Assembly: GCA_934089275.1 (NCBI GenBank)
Contig: CAKOJJ010000015.1
Span: 1 to 38,396, forward strand
Source: an uncultured Bacilli bacterium
GTDB lineage: Bacteria > Bacillota_I > Bacilli_A > RF39 > UBA660
Length of the DNA: 38,396 nucleotides
Direction: 5' to 3'
Below, one piece after another: positions 15,252 to 26,200 of this stretch. The translations under genes were made by a program, and so were the position numbers. Below the pieces are notes generated by a model. That model was not told where the DNA came from and made no database searches. It worked only from the letters and a program-made list of their open reading frames with translations. How positions within the stretch are numbered: position 1 is the stretch's first letter; every line of letters begins with the position of its first letter.

Positions 15252-15944
15252 TTATTCAATGAAATAGCTTGATCCAATACTATTGTTGATAGTTCCATTT
15301 TCTTTTTGAAAAAACAAACAATATGTATATATGACTTTTCTTAATCGATAGTTATAACTATATGATATTTTTTCTTCTATCAACTTTTCAGTACTTTTTA
15401 ATTTCTTTTTTTCTTGAACTGTGTTTTCTTTAAATTTTTCTACTTTACTTATTATATCTTTTTCATCAATATTTTCATTAAGATAAGAATAATAAACCAT
15501 ATCAACAATATCATCATTTATTTCGAAGGTTATTGCTTTATTGGTTTCAATTTCATCATTTAGATAATATACAAATTTTATTAATCCATAATCAGATGAA
15601 ATAACATTTTTTTGATATTTCCATTTATTGTTAATATTTATATTAAAAGTATTTTTTATATAATCTAATATAACTTTTAAATTGTCATAATCTTTTTCTT
15701 TATCAAAAAAATGATATTCAGTTTCTTTGCCTAGTTTAAATTTTATTTTTCCAACTTTCTTTTCTTCAACAATTGCTTCGGTTTCTTGATAAGTTAAATC
15801 TTTTGTATCATCATGCATAAGCTTAAGTGTTGTTTTATCATTATTATTAGCTTCTTTTTTTGTGTTAAAGGAAATATTATTTTTTAATAAAACTAATAAT
15901 ATAATAAACAAAGCAATAAATAATATATAATTAATTTTTTTCAT
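15252..15944 (-). CDS. Single-pass membrane protein of unknown function
   Basis: I choose the ATG at 15944 (230 residues), because AAAGGTG ends six bases before it and includes the alternative GTG at 15953. An N-terminal membrane helix (about 5-23) is followed by a Lys/Glu-rich exterior domain of about 200 residues with no motif I recognise and no lipobox cysteine. The region KEKDYDNLKVILDYIKNTFN suggests a helix-strand domain. It follows the DUF1835-like gene by 19 bases, so the two are co-transcribed. What the pair does is unknown. Confidence 0.5.
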   Translation of the reverse strand: MKKINYILFIALFIILLVLLKNNISFNTKKEANNNDKTTLKLMHDDTKDLTYQETEAIVEEKKVGKIKFKLGKETEYHFFDKEKDYDNLKVILDYIKNTFNININNKWKYQKNVISSDYGLIKFVYYLNDEIETNKAITFEINDDIVDMVYYSYLNENIDEKDIISKVEKFKENTVQEKKKLKSTEKLIEEKISYSYNYRLRKVIYTYCLFFQKENGTINNSIGSSYFIE

Positions 15945-15963
15945 AAAATTCACCTTTAATTGC

Positions 15964-16728
15964 TTATTTTATTATTTCAATAAACATTTCATCGTTTTCA
16001 ACAGATTTTTCTATTAATTTATTATTAATAAGTTTATTTATCAAGTAAATATAAATAAAATCAGCATATCTTACAGAAGGTATAATAGGATTTCCCATTA
16101 AATCAGCAACTAATGTATGTATATTTACTTTACCTAATTTTTCTATCCTTTGTAATATATCATTATCAAAATAATTAATGTCTTTTGAAATAACTTGACC
16201 ATTTATCATAAATCTGAGTTCTGTATTATCATTAATTAATTTTAACCATTGATTACTAAAGTTATCTTTTTCTATTTCTTTTAAAACATGTTCTTTTTGT
16301 TCTAATATTTTTACTTCTTTTTCTGTTATACATCCTAAAGTTGTTGCTTCCCAATCAAGTTCTTCTGTATATATTACACTTATATTTTTTTCTTTTAAAA
16401 GATAACATATATATAATAATAAACAATAGTCATCACAATCTAAATGACTTGACCATATTCTAATTTTAGATGCTTTGTTTGCATACTCCATCAATTTATC
16501 ATATTCATATTTAAAATCTAATCCATTTTTGAATAATTTATTCTCATTTGGATTAATGTATTTCTCTAACTCATTTCTGTTTAAAGAACTCATTCCATCA
16601 AGATTACCAATACATAAACATAGAGGTAAACAAATTTTTAGATTTTTGTTTCCACTTCTTTTTAATAATCCCATTCCAAAATCATTAGAAACTATTTCAA
16701 TTACATCAACATTTTCAGATTCAAGCAT
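15964..16728 (-). CDS. DUF1835/DUF3658-like protein
   Basis: The ATG at 16728 (254 residues) is preferred: AAAGGAG lies eight bases upstream and abuts the alternative GTG at 16737. The layout suggests the DUF1835 family: a first half containing GKIRIW-type strand-turn IRIWSSHLDCDDYCLLLYI, which matches the usual (I/V)xIWxxxxxxDxLGLL block, then a helical segment and a C-terminal winged-helix-like half (YFDNDILQRIEKLGKVNIHTL, then PSVRYADFIYIYLINKLI) like DUF3658. No signal peptide. DUF1835 proteins are widespread in Bacilli and their function is unknown. It is followed by a membrane-protein gene in a likely operon. Confidence 0.55.
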   Translation of the reverse strand: MLESENVDVIEIVSNDFGMGLLKRSGNKNLKICLPLCLCIGNLDGMSSLNRNELEKYINPNENKLFKNGLDFKYEYDKLMEYANKASKIRIWSSHLDCDDYCLLLYICYLLKEKNISVIYTEELDWEATTLGCITEKEVKILEQKEHVLKEIEKDNFSNQWLKLINDNTELRFMINGQVISKDINYFDNDILQRIEKLGKVNIHTLVADLMGNPIIPSVRYADFIYIYLINKLINNKLIEKSVENDEMFIEIIK

Positions 16729-16807
16729 AGTATGCACTCCTTTATCTTTTATTTAGTAACACTACTGTATTTTATACAAGTTTTCCTTACATATTTATAA
16801 TAACATA

Positions 16808-16833
16808 AAAACGACTTCTTTAATAAGTCGTTT
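16808..16833 (-). terminator. Intrinsic terminator after tRNA-Arg
   Basis: AAACGACTT and AAGTCGTTT arms enclose a 7-base loop; the minus strand continues TTATG after the arm. It lies 33 bases past the tRNA CCA end. Confidence 0.7.
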
Positions 16834-16865
16834 ATTACTTGAACAGCTCAAGTTTAATATCAATA

Positions 16866-16940
16866 TGGTGTCCCGGATGAGAATCGAACTCGTATCTAAG
16901 CTTTAGGAGAGCCTTGTACTATCCATTGTACTACCAGGAC
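16866..16940 (-). tRNA. tRNA-Arg (anticodon CCU)
   Basis: Full cloverleaf on the minus strand: acceptor GTCCTGG/CCGGGAC with discriminator A and an encoded CCA (16868-16866). The D arm is GTAC/GTAC; the anticodon stem AGGCT/AGCTT carries the loop CTCCTAA with anticodon CCT (reads AGG); the T loop is TTCGATT. The T stem ACGAG/CTCAT holds one C-A mismatch at 50-64. It has its own promoter and terminator and is a single-gene unit between the HD hydrolase and the DUF1835-like gene. It reads a codon rare in this AT-rich sequence. Confidence 0.92.
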
Positions 16941-16948
16941 ACATAAAG

Positions 16949-16976
16949 ATTATAACATAAATACAAATAAAAACAA
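16949..16976 (-). promoter_or_regulatory. Promoter of tRNA-Arg
   Basis: TTGTTT (16976-16971), 16-base spacer ending TGT, perfect TATAAT (16954-16949), eight bases before the tRNA 5' end. The distance suggests little or no 5' leader. Confidence 0.7.
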
Positions 16977-16981
16977 TGAGA

Positions 16982-17503
16982 TTATTTTCTTCCCATTGTT
17001 AATACATTAAACGCAAAAATTAATGATAAACTTAATGCTGTTGTTACTTTTCCAGTAACTTTTGTATAACTAAATTTGTAACTTGCATACTCATAAATAG
17101 CAACTGCTTTATCTACAAGGGTTAATACCCAAGATTCTTTATATTTAGGTAATGTCATACATAAAGGGAACATATGAGCTGCTATGGCATTTTCTTCTAT
17201 TTTATTTAATTTGAATTCCCCTTTAGCGTTTGCTAAAGCAATATCTGGATGAACAACTCCTTGAATTAATCCATGATTGCTTCCAAATTCTTCATTTGTA
17301 AAGAAATCATGTAGAATTGCAGCTCTTGTAGCTGAAACATAATCCATATTTAATCTTTTTGATACTTTATAAACATTTCTAGCTACACGCATAGAATGAA
17401 TATATCTTGTAATCCCATGATGAGATTCATTTTTTAATTTTAAATATTTTTTATTTACTATAATTTCTTTAGCTATATCATCAAAACTTAAATCAGTTTT
17501 CAT
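16982..17503 (-). CDS. HD-domain phosphohydrolase
   Basis: The ATG at 17503 (173 residues) is preferred because GGAG lies about eight bases upstream; the longer start at 17542 has none. A metal-dependent HD superfamily protein: RYIHSMRVARNVY supplies the first His, AAILHDFF the HD pair, and later VHPDIAL and AAHMFP further His ligands, with LVDKAVAIYE carrying an Asp near the usual final ligand. HD hydrolases of this small, single-domain type act on nucleotides or other phosphomonoesters; the substrate here is unknown. The last 25 residues (ALSLSLIFAFNVLTMG) are unusually hydrophobic, perhaps a peripheral membrane contact. Its promoter is an extended -10 at 17526-17534. Confidence 0.75.
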   Translation of the reverse strand: MKTDLSFDDIAKEIIVNKKYLKLKNESHHGITRYIHSMRVARNVYKVSKRLNMDYVSATRAAILHDFFTNEEFGSNHGLIQGVVHPDIALANAKGEFKLNKIEENAIAAHMFPLCMTLPKYKESWVLTLVDKAVAIYEYASYKFSYTKVTGKVTTALSLSLIFAFNVLTMGRK

Positions 17504-17525
17504 TTTATCACTCCACTTTGAAAAA

Positions 17526-17534
17526 ATTATATCA
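17526..17534 (-). promoter_or_regulatory. Extended -10 promoter of the HD hydrolase
   Basis: TGATATAAT on the minus strand (17534-17526), a perfect -10 with a TGn extension; no clear -35. It lies downstream of the longer start codon's position only in part, which favours the start at 17503. Confidence 0.5.
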
Positions 17535-17633
17535 TATATCAATAATTATATATTCTATTTTTTCATTACTTAACAAGTCGCTTTACTTGTCACGACCTAT
17601 TAATTATATCAAATTATCTACTAAATATCAAAT

Positions 17634-18374
17634 CTATGATACGTAAATATAACTTACATTGTTGAATAATAAGTCATCACCAGTTTTGATATATGTATTG
17701 TTTCCAATGATGATTTTGTCACTTTCTTCCGTAAAACTATCTTCGTTGACAGTTCCATCACCTTTTATAATATATGCGTGATTATAATTATCTGACGCAT
17801 TTAAAAGAATTATATCATCATTATTTGTATAATATTTATATTCACTGTCATCTATAATGTAATCCACATCATTTATAGCACCTTTTTTAGTAAACACATA
17901 TTTGAATACATCATTTCCATAATGAGTTTCAAAACCATCACTTAATATATTATATGTTCCATATTTATTTGTTATTAATTCTTTATCACTAATATCAATA
18001 GAAATAACTCTATTGTTGGAAAAAGCTGGTAATAAATATATTACTTCTTTTTCACTTCTTAACTTTCTTATTTTATTTATATCATTTATATATTCTCTTG
18101 CAGGATCACTTGCTGGTTCCGTTGTAGTAGTGCTTTTAGTTATATCATTCATTTTTTTTGTTATATATTTAACCCCATAATATGTTAATGATATAGCTAA
18201 AAATAAACAAACTAAAATAATTAAAAATGATAGAAACTTATTTTTCTTTTTGACTTTTATTTTATTGTTTACGTCATTAACTTTTTGTTTATTAACATTA
18301 TTATTTGCTTCAATAGTTGCTTCTTGAATATTTTCTCTTTCTCGATCTAAGAAAGGAATGTTTTGATTATTCAT
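17634..18374 (-). CDS. Membrane protein, last gene of the cohesin-like operon
   Basis: Not recognised. The 246 residues start with a Lys/Asn-rich cytoplasmic part (1-46), one membrane helix (about 47-69) and a Thr-rich stretch (STTTTE) like those in the neighbouring 475-residue protein and the zinc-ribbon protein at 26976. An outside beta-rich domain of about 150 residues follows (GTYNILSDGF, DDVDYIIDD-type strands), ending in FNNVSYIYVS. It overlaps the preceding gene by 8 bases with GGTGAAG as ribosome site, so it is translationally coupled to the two cohesin-like genes and the giant dockerin protein. It may be an assembly or anchoring partner; that is inference. Confidence 0.55.
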   Translation of the reverse strand: MNNQNIPFLDRERENIQEATIEANNNVNKQKVNDVNNKIKVKKKNKFLSFLIILVCLFLAISLTYYGVKYITKKMNDITKSTTTTEPASDPAREYINDINKIRKLRSEKEVIYLLPAFSNNRVISIDISDKELITNKYGTYNILSDGFETHYGNDVFKYVFTKKGAINDVDYIIDDSEYKYYTNNDDIILLNASDNYNHAYIIKGDGTVNEDSFTEESDKIIIGNNTYIKTGDDLLFNNVSYIYVS

Positions 18375-19794
18375 TTACTTCACCAACTCTATCCTTGTTT
18401 GTGCTAATAACTTGTTGGTTTATACCATTAGTATTGATTGTCTTAATAACTTTTACTTGAGGTGCTGGTGTATTTGGACTTAATATTTCATCATTTGGAG
18501 CATCATTTACTGTATGTGCTGCAACTACTTTTGTTGGGATAACAATACGTTTTCCAACTCCAACACTGCTTTCTCCATTAAATGTAGCATTAACTTTCAT
18601 ATTTTGTGAAACTGTTTCACGTTTTTCTTCAGCAATTTTGTTTATGGCATCTTCTTTGATTTTTTTTGCTTTTAGTTTTGATAAGAATACAAAAATTATA
18701 AATGTTCCACCCGTAGTAAAGAAAAGAATCATGAATATTAGATTACTATAACTTCTTTTAATTGTAATTGTATATTTTGTCTCATTTAGATCTCCAAATG
18801 ATGAAGTTACAACAATCGTGTTATTTCCTTTACTTAATACTTGTAAACCATCATTTCTTATAGTTACATTGTCATCTTTGGCAACTGCCATTATATATAT
18901 TTCATTAATATTATAAGGAATTACTACTTTATATTCCAAAGTTTCAGGATTAAAAGTAAATGGATAATTAACTATTTTTAATTCACTTAATTTGGTATCT
19001 ACTTCTTTTTCTCCATTTGGTTTTGTAATAATTAAACTTATTGTTGCTGTTTGATCAAAAGTATTTCTTAAAACTAATTCAACAACATTTTTTCCATCAG
19101 CTAATGTACGTTTACCTAAACCTATTATAGTTATTCCTTCTTCAGCTGTTGCATTGATATTTACTTCTGTTGTATCTTGATTAACTGTTACATAGTATAT
19201 CCCATTTTCATTTGTTACTTTGAAATCATCTACAGTTAAACTTGTTAATCTTAAAGGAGCAATATATTGAGTAGTTGTTGTAGTTGTTCTTTCAGTAACT
19301 GTATTGTTTGGAGCTGTGGTTACTCTTTTTGTTGTAGTAGTTGTTGTTGTATGATCATTAATTCTAAAACTACCAGTTGCATTGTTAATTCCACTTATGT
19401 TATCAAAGTTTGAATCACTTGCTTCAATTCCAGAAACCGTTAAAGAAGCACTTCCAACACCAGTTGTTTTTAAAGTAACTGTACCTATGGAAAATGAATT
19501 AGATTTCATTGTGTCAGTATATAAATCTATAACACCATTACTTCCTTCTCCAATCCATCCGGATCCAGCTTGAAAACTTTCAAAAGAAGCATTTCCAGAA
19601 ACATTTATTTTTCCATGAAAACTTGATATTTCTGTTCCACTTGCAGTTCCTGTTAAAGTACATTTTGTTGTATTTCCAACTTCAACATTATTACATTTAA
19701 CACTTACCCTAAAACTACCAGCAGCTTGTACTTCTATTGGTAAAATTAATGCTAAACTTAACACGATTAATCCTACTAAAGTTCTACCTTTCAT
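18367..19794 (-). CDS. Membrane-anchored cohesin-like and cadherin-like surface protein
   Basis: A 475-residue protein: signal peptide 1-25 (cut near VQA-AG), cohesin-like beta-sandwich 27-148 and Thr-rich linker 149-176. A second beta domain follows at about 178-265, then a cadherin-like beta-sandwich (PF12733 type) at about 266-346 with LSELKIVNYPFTFNPETLEY. A membrane helix (351-372) and a cytoplasmic tail of about 100 residues complete it. The first domain aligns with the next gene's domain through IDLYTD...FSIGTVT against ILLYTD...FEIGKIT; both share a Cys pair (Cys34/Cys45 here). AAGGAGG gives a strong ribosome site. It follows the giant dockerin-bearing gene by one gene. The cohesin call is by pattern and context; other carbohydrate- or protein-binding sandwiches remain possible. 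The long basic tail is unusual for a mere anchor. Confidence 0.65.
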   Translation of the reverse strand: MKGRTLVGLIVLSLALILPIEVQAAGSFRVSVKCNNVEVGNTTKCTLTGTASGTEISSFHGKINVSGNASFESFQAGSGWIGEGSNGVIDLYTDTMKSNSFSIGTVTLKTTGVGSASLTVSGIEASDSNFDNISGINNATGSFRINDHTTTTTTTKRVTTAPNNTVTERTTTTTTQYIAPLRLTSLTVDDFKVTNENGIYYVTVNQDTTEVNINATAEEGITIIGLGKRTLADGKNVVELVLRNTFDQTATISLIITKPNGEKEVDTKLSELKIVNYPFTFNPETLEYKVVIPYNINEIYIMAVAKDDNVTIRNDGLQVLSKGNNTIVVTSSFGDLNETKYTITIKRSYSNLIFMILFFTTGGTFIIFVFLSKLKAKKIKEDAINKIAEEKRETVSQNMKVNATFNGESSVGVGKRIVIPTKVVAAHTVNDAPNDEILSPNTPAPQVKVIKTINTNGINQQVISTNKDRVGEVNE

Positions 19795-20227
19795 ATTTTT
19801 TCCTCCTTCTTATTAACTCAACTAATATTAACAATATAAATATTGGTAATATCAATAAATAATAATTAAATTTTTTATTTTCATTATTATAAATAATAAC
19901 TTCGTTAAATTCGTTGTCACCATAACTTAAATATGTTGACTTTATTTTTCCAGTATATGTAATCTTACCTATCTCAAACTTTCCTTTTTTAAAGTTATCA
20001 GTATACAAAAGAATTTTATTATTTTCATAATCTCCTAAAAAATCATTTGTAGCTTCAAAATTTTTTATATTTCCTTTTAAGTGGTATTCTATTGCACTTA
20101 CTTCAAAATTGGAAGTTGCATACATTACACATTCCTGAACTTTATCATTTTTTTTGCAATCATATTCAATACCTTCTGCAAAACATATTGTAGGTATAAG
20201 TGATATTAACAAAATTATTATTTTCAT
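19784..20227 (-). CDS. Short membrane-anchored cohesin-like protein
   Basis: Only 147 residues: signal peptide 1-17, a single small beta-sandwich (about 19-113), a C-terminal membrane helix (121-139) and the stop-transfer tail RRRKKYER. The domain is a reduced paralog of the next gene's N-terminal domain, with matching Cys23/Cys33 and KILLYTDNFKKGKFEIGKI. Its ATG shares one base with the TAA of the giant gene (TAATG) and it overlaps the next gene by 11 bases, so the three are translated in lockstep. The layout suggests a membrane receptor displaying a cohesin-like domain beside its putative dockerin partner. Binding is untested, and the domain is shorter than classical cohesins (about 140 residues). 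Confidence 0.6.
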   Translation of the reverse strand: MKIIILLISLIPTICFAEGIEYDCKKNDKVQECVMYATSNFEVSAIEYHLKGNIKNFEATNDFLGDYENNKILLYTDNFKKGKFEIGKITYTGKIKSTYLSYGDNEFNEVIIYNNENKKFNYYLLILPIFILLILVELIRRRKKYER

Positions 20228-23200
20228 TATATATCACTTATCCTATCTCTTACAAAACTATATAACTTAGAAACGTCAGCTACTTTTATATCGTTTTGTT
20301 TTCTAATTCTTGCGGCATTTAAACTAGCTTTATCAAGAGTTGTCTTTCCTCTAACATAGTTATAAAGCATTGATACATCAAATACATTTATTTTTCCATC
20401 TTTGTTTAAATCACCTAGTATAGAAATAGTATATGTTTCTTCTCCATTAACAAGAAGCATTCCTGTTCCTATTTCCGTCACTTTATTAGTTATGTCATTA
20501 TGATTTTTATCAAGAATTGTATAGTTACTAACAAGTCCATTTAAATTGAATAAGAATTCTGTTTTACTTAAAGATTTTTTATTCATACTTAATACACTTA
20601 TAGTAAATTCATCATAATTTACTGCATAAGTATTTGAAGATAATCTTTGTCTAGTTGTAACTTTAATCACCTTAGTGAAATCCTTATTACCTATTTTTAA
20701 TTCACATGAACCTATTCCATTAACTTTGATTCTACCATCATCTAATATTTTTATTATGTTTTCATCTGAAGAAATTATTTTAATATCACGATCTGTATAG
20801 TCTACTGGATCAATTACATAATTTATGTTTTTAAATTCTCCATTAAACAAAGTAACTTCATCATTTATTTCCATATTATCAATAATAACTTTAATATTAT
20901 TTACCTTTTTATATTCATAAACTTGTTTAGTTATCTTAGTATATGGTAAACCATTAATACATAAATAGAAATCGATATCTCCAGTTACTAGAGTTCCAGT
21001 TTTAAACGTTGTCTTAAATAAAGTTGCACCATAGAAGTCTACTTCTTCGATGTTAACTTTAGTTTCATCAACTAAACTTAATCCTTTATATGCTCTGATT
21101 GAATATACATCTTTTTTAGATTTATCATATGTTGTGCTAAATGTATATGTACCTTTTGCTCCATCAACATCATAGATTAAATTATTTCCATAATCTATTA
21201 CTGGTTCAACATTTGATTCATTGTTTAAGGTTAATTGGTAGTAATTTCTATCAATTGTGAATGATAATTTATTTGATGTAGAGAATGAACCATCTGCTTC
21301 AAAATATGCTAATTCAATTGTATATTGACCAGTTCTTGCTGCAAATGGAATTATATTTATATAATATTTTTTTTCTTCACTGATTTTGTTGATAAGTTTA
21401 AATAAATTATTTACTTTATCTGAAGCAATATCACTGTAAACAAGGTTACCTTCAACATCGTATATTCTTGCTTTTATATTATTTAATTCATTTCCAGTAA
21501 TAACTGTATTTACATCAAATGAATAACTCATATTATCAACATCAGCATAAATTGGAGAATTGTTTGCTGACATATTCGATATTTTTATTTCCTTATACGC
21601 TGAATTCATAATATATTCAACATTTAAAGTGTATTTGTAATCTTCATTTTCTTGATAAGTTAAAGATATTTGATAATTGTCGGCAGCAATATTTGTTTTT
21701 CCATAATATTTTACTTTTATAACATCATCATATTTTTCGATTGTGAATTTACTTGTTACATCAGTACCATTAGAAGATTTAACTACTACATTCATATCTG
21801 ATGCAAAAATATCATAATCACTTGAATAGTAAATTTCAAAAACACTGTCAACATTATTATGAAGTCTTCCGTCAACTGCATCTGTTATAATTTTTGTTTC
21901 TTTAATTGTAAAATCTTTTTTGTAATCTCCTACAACAAATGATGTTTCTTTTTCTAGACGATATCCATCCATAACATAGTATGTAATAACTTTATAAATA
22001 CCTGGTGTAATTGCATTTTTTTCATAGCTTATATTTAATATCAAATTTAGAAGTGAAGTTGAACTATTTGCTGCTGTTATAGTGAATGATGATGTAACAT
22101 CATTGTTTTCTTCATCAATAATTCTTGTGTTTTTACTGAATAAATGTTTATTTGAATCAGCATCTATATGACTATCACTTATTTGAACATTTGGAATATC
22201 TTCAGTTTCTATTTCAAATCCAACTTTTCCAACCGTATTTGGATATAAAGGGTTTGGATCATATGTTGGAGTTTTAAAACGGAAATTGAAATAAGTTTGA
22301 TTTACCGTAAATACAAGAGAATCGCGGACCGTTGTTTTATTGTTAGAGTATTCCATTGTAATCATATACTTACCAGTAGGAATTATCTTACTTGTATCAT
22401 AGTTTATTTCTAGATTATGTGAAGTATTAAAATCATTTCTACTATAATTGAAGTATGAACCGTAATCAACTGTTCCATCTTCATTAGTAATTTTTATTTT
22501 TAAGTCTTCATCTGAATAATCGATTCCATGTACTTTAACTGGAATATATATCTTTCCTACTTTGTTAGTAAATAAGTTATCAACAACTAAATCATCAGAT
22601 ATTTTAGAATAAATTAATGTATTTTGTTTATCAAATATAATATTAGCATATTGACCTTTTACTTCGAAATTATAAACACGATAATCAGTATTGCTATAAT
22701 AAATAACTAATGCATAAGTGCCTTCGCTTAATTTCATTTCGTCACTTAAATTGTCTTTTAATACTAATTTTATGGTATCTCCATTTTTAGTATCATTTGT
22801 TTCTATAAAACGATCATTGTAACTTGTACCTACTGTTGGATCACACGTTCCATTAATACAATCTTTGTTTATTGACCATGATGCTTGTTTTTCAAATGGT
22901 GAATTTAATTTGGCAGTAATGGTTACATTTGATAAATTGTTGTAGAATCCATTTATTTTTATCATCGTACCATTATCGTTATAACTACTACTTATATCAA
23001 CGCTTTCAATTTTCCAATCAAATAAACTTTTTAATGATCTTCCATAATCAGTTAATTCGTATTCATTTTCAGCATTATGATATTTAACAGTTATTGTATA
23101 AACACCATCCATGTCAACTTTATTCTCAATAAGTTCTATAATAACAGTTCCTTGATAATCTGGACCTGTAGTTAAATCCCAATTATCACGAACTTTAAAC

Positions 23201-26200
23201 ATACGATTTTCAGCATTTTCACTTGATACATCAACATATTTTCTTAGTGACTTGTCATAGTAATAAATCGTATATTCAACATTATCTAATTCGCTTTCTA
23301 AAATGTTTTTTGTTGAAATGTTATAGTTTATGAACATTCCTTCTTCATTTATTCTTGGATTTCGGTTGCTTAATATTAAAGTATATTCTTCTTCAGAAAC
23401 TGAAAAATCAATATTTTTTTGAATTAAGTCATTGTCGCCATCCTTATAAGATAATGTTAAAACATATTGACCTACTTCAGCATTATTTACAACATTTGTT
23501 AATAAGAATTGATAATCCTTTTCTTCAGATGTTTTTGATTCTTGATGAGTTTCATATGAGTATTTAAACATCGCTTTTCCAGTAGAATCTTTAAAAGTTT
23601 TATTTTCTTTGTCTAAAACTAATGTTTCACTGGTAGTACCAGCTCTTTGCATAACAATACTTGGTACAATATTTTCAAGGTTTTCTACATAATATGTTCT
23701 AGTGTTAATAGTTACAGTCTTTTCAACATTTTTAGCAAATATAATTGTTTGATCATCTAAAAGTTCAATATCATAATATTTTCCTGAAATAGTAAACTCT
23801 TTTTCGCAACTATCTGTTATTCCATCTTTTGTATAAGTAACAATTATTTTATAGTCACCTACACTGATGCTTCCTGAATTAACACCTAGTGTTATTGTTG
23901 ATGTAGCATCAGTCTTTTCTTCTGGCATATTATATACTTCATGAACATCAAATTTACTAGTTACGTCATTATAGTTATTTCCATTTTTTTGATATACTTT
24001 TACATTAAATAAACTCTTACCTGAAGAATCAGTGTCACTATAAATATATTTAGTGTTTAAATCAAAAACCACTTTTCCATCTACGTTATAATATACTTTA
24101 TTTTCATCATTTCTAACATTGCTTTGAACAACATTACCAATTTCTAATTCATAATCTGGATCTTCATAAGAAATAGAAGTCATATGAACATTTTGAAGCC
24201 ACATTTCTGGGTATAAGTCTTTACTAATTGTAGCTTCAACTTCTTCTCCAGTTACTGGATCAATCGTATTTTTATTTATATACCCAATTGCTTCCATAGT
24301 ATCATATTTAGTATAAACATAATAAGTTCCTTTAGGTATTTCCGTTTTAGGTAATATAGTAATTGCACGATCAACATTGCTTAAATCATCATAGTCAACA
24401 TTGATGTTAAAGAATTTCGTTAACTCTTTACCTTCTATTTTTTCACCATTTATTTCATATACTTTGTAATCCCCACTGAAAGTTCCACGAATAATGTTTC
24501 CGTTTGTATCATATACAAACTTGGTTACTAAATATCCATAGATATCAGGATAATTAACTTTGAACTCAGTAAGTGACATAGTTGCATTAGCTTTTTTTAA
24601 TGTACCATTTGCATTGTAGTAGTCATAAACAACATCAATATCTGTTCCCGTAGAATTAGATTTAAATGACTTAATTAACATTTTATATTTAGTTCCATCA
24701 GCATCTGTGTGGAAGAAATTGTCATCGCTGCTAACGAAATTGCCATTTGTATCAAACTTATAGCAACTTAAGAAGTTTGCTCCACCACATGTTGGATATC
24801 TTTCATCAATCTCATAAGTTTTAGCAAATTCAGCATAACTCATCTCTTTTGTTACAAATGCGCTTCCATTTATTGATACATTAAAATTAACTATGTTTGT
24901 TGAAGAATTATAACTATTCAAACGAATTTGATAAGAATTGACATCATAATATTTTAATATTTCGTTACCATTATCATCTAATAAAGCATTTCCATCTTGG
25001 TCTTTTTCAACATCAACATGGTGATCAAATATTCTAGTTGAAATTGCTCCTTCAGTTCTAGTATCAACTTTTTTACCACCTTTAATAAGATATAACCCTA
25101 AATAGTATTCATATCTTTTATTTCCTGGAGGTAAAGTTGCAGATGTCAATTTATCATTGCCGTTTTCATGTTTATCAAATTGACTTGTAAGATAATAATC
25201 AGTATTTTGATCATATATTTCAAATTTTATAGATTGTTCACTTGCATCTTCAAAAGGAAAAATAATTTTGTATACTCCAGTGTATTTCTCAAGAGTGTTA
25301 TCATAATCAACACTACATTTTATTTCTCCAGTTAATGTACCTTTTGTTGTATATTCACATGTTAATTTAAATCCATCTTTTTCTCCACATATACCACCAT
25401 CACAAGTTTTTGTATCATTGTTTTTTACGATATATGGTTGAAGATCTTTAAATTCTTCTTCTCTTACTCCTTCATAAGTATAAGTTTTTGTTATTATTCC
25501 GCCAGATAAAGCAAATATAGTTAAATTTTTATTGTTTAAAGTTTTTACTTCTTCATTTACTAAACAATTCAATTTATAAATTAAATTCCCATCTGTTGTA
25601 TATTCATATAAACTTATTAAGTTATTATATGCATCAGCATATTTTGTTTTAAACGTTGCCGCATCTTCTGTTTGACTTGTTTCATTTAATAAATAAGTTA
25701 TATTTGTTCCGTCATAATTAGTAATTGTAAGAGAAGCATCGTAAGGATATATTACATTTCCTTCAGAGTTTACTGATACAGTGTTTAAATTTGCTCTTGT
25801 ATATTTCTTTTGAAAATCATTAAGAGTTTGTGTATATTCAGTACCATCTGCTGTGTAAGTAATTTTTGAGTTTTTTATTGTTTTTACTTTTAAAACATGA
25901 TTGACATCCATCATTTGTCTTACATATCTATGAGATACAGAACTTTTTTCAGTCAATTTAATGTTTTTAGAACCAATTGTAAAACTTGTACTTGCAGATT
26001 TAGTTACTGGATTAAAACTGTTATCTGTATGAGTTACAGTCACATTATAAGTTCCAGAACGTGGAGACTCAAAGAATCCGTTTTTGTTAGTTATATATAT
26101 TTTGTCATTTTTCTTTTCTATATCAAACTTTGTAGAGGTTACATCAACATTTCCATATTTTATAGTGACATTAAAATCATCAACATCACCAGATGAAACT

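Noticed and set aside
19261..19350. ACA/ACT-rich run in the Thr linker as a phase-variable coding repeat
   Set aside because: The run is imperfect and codon-based (multiples of three), so slippage would not shift the frame.
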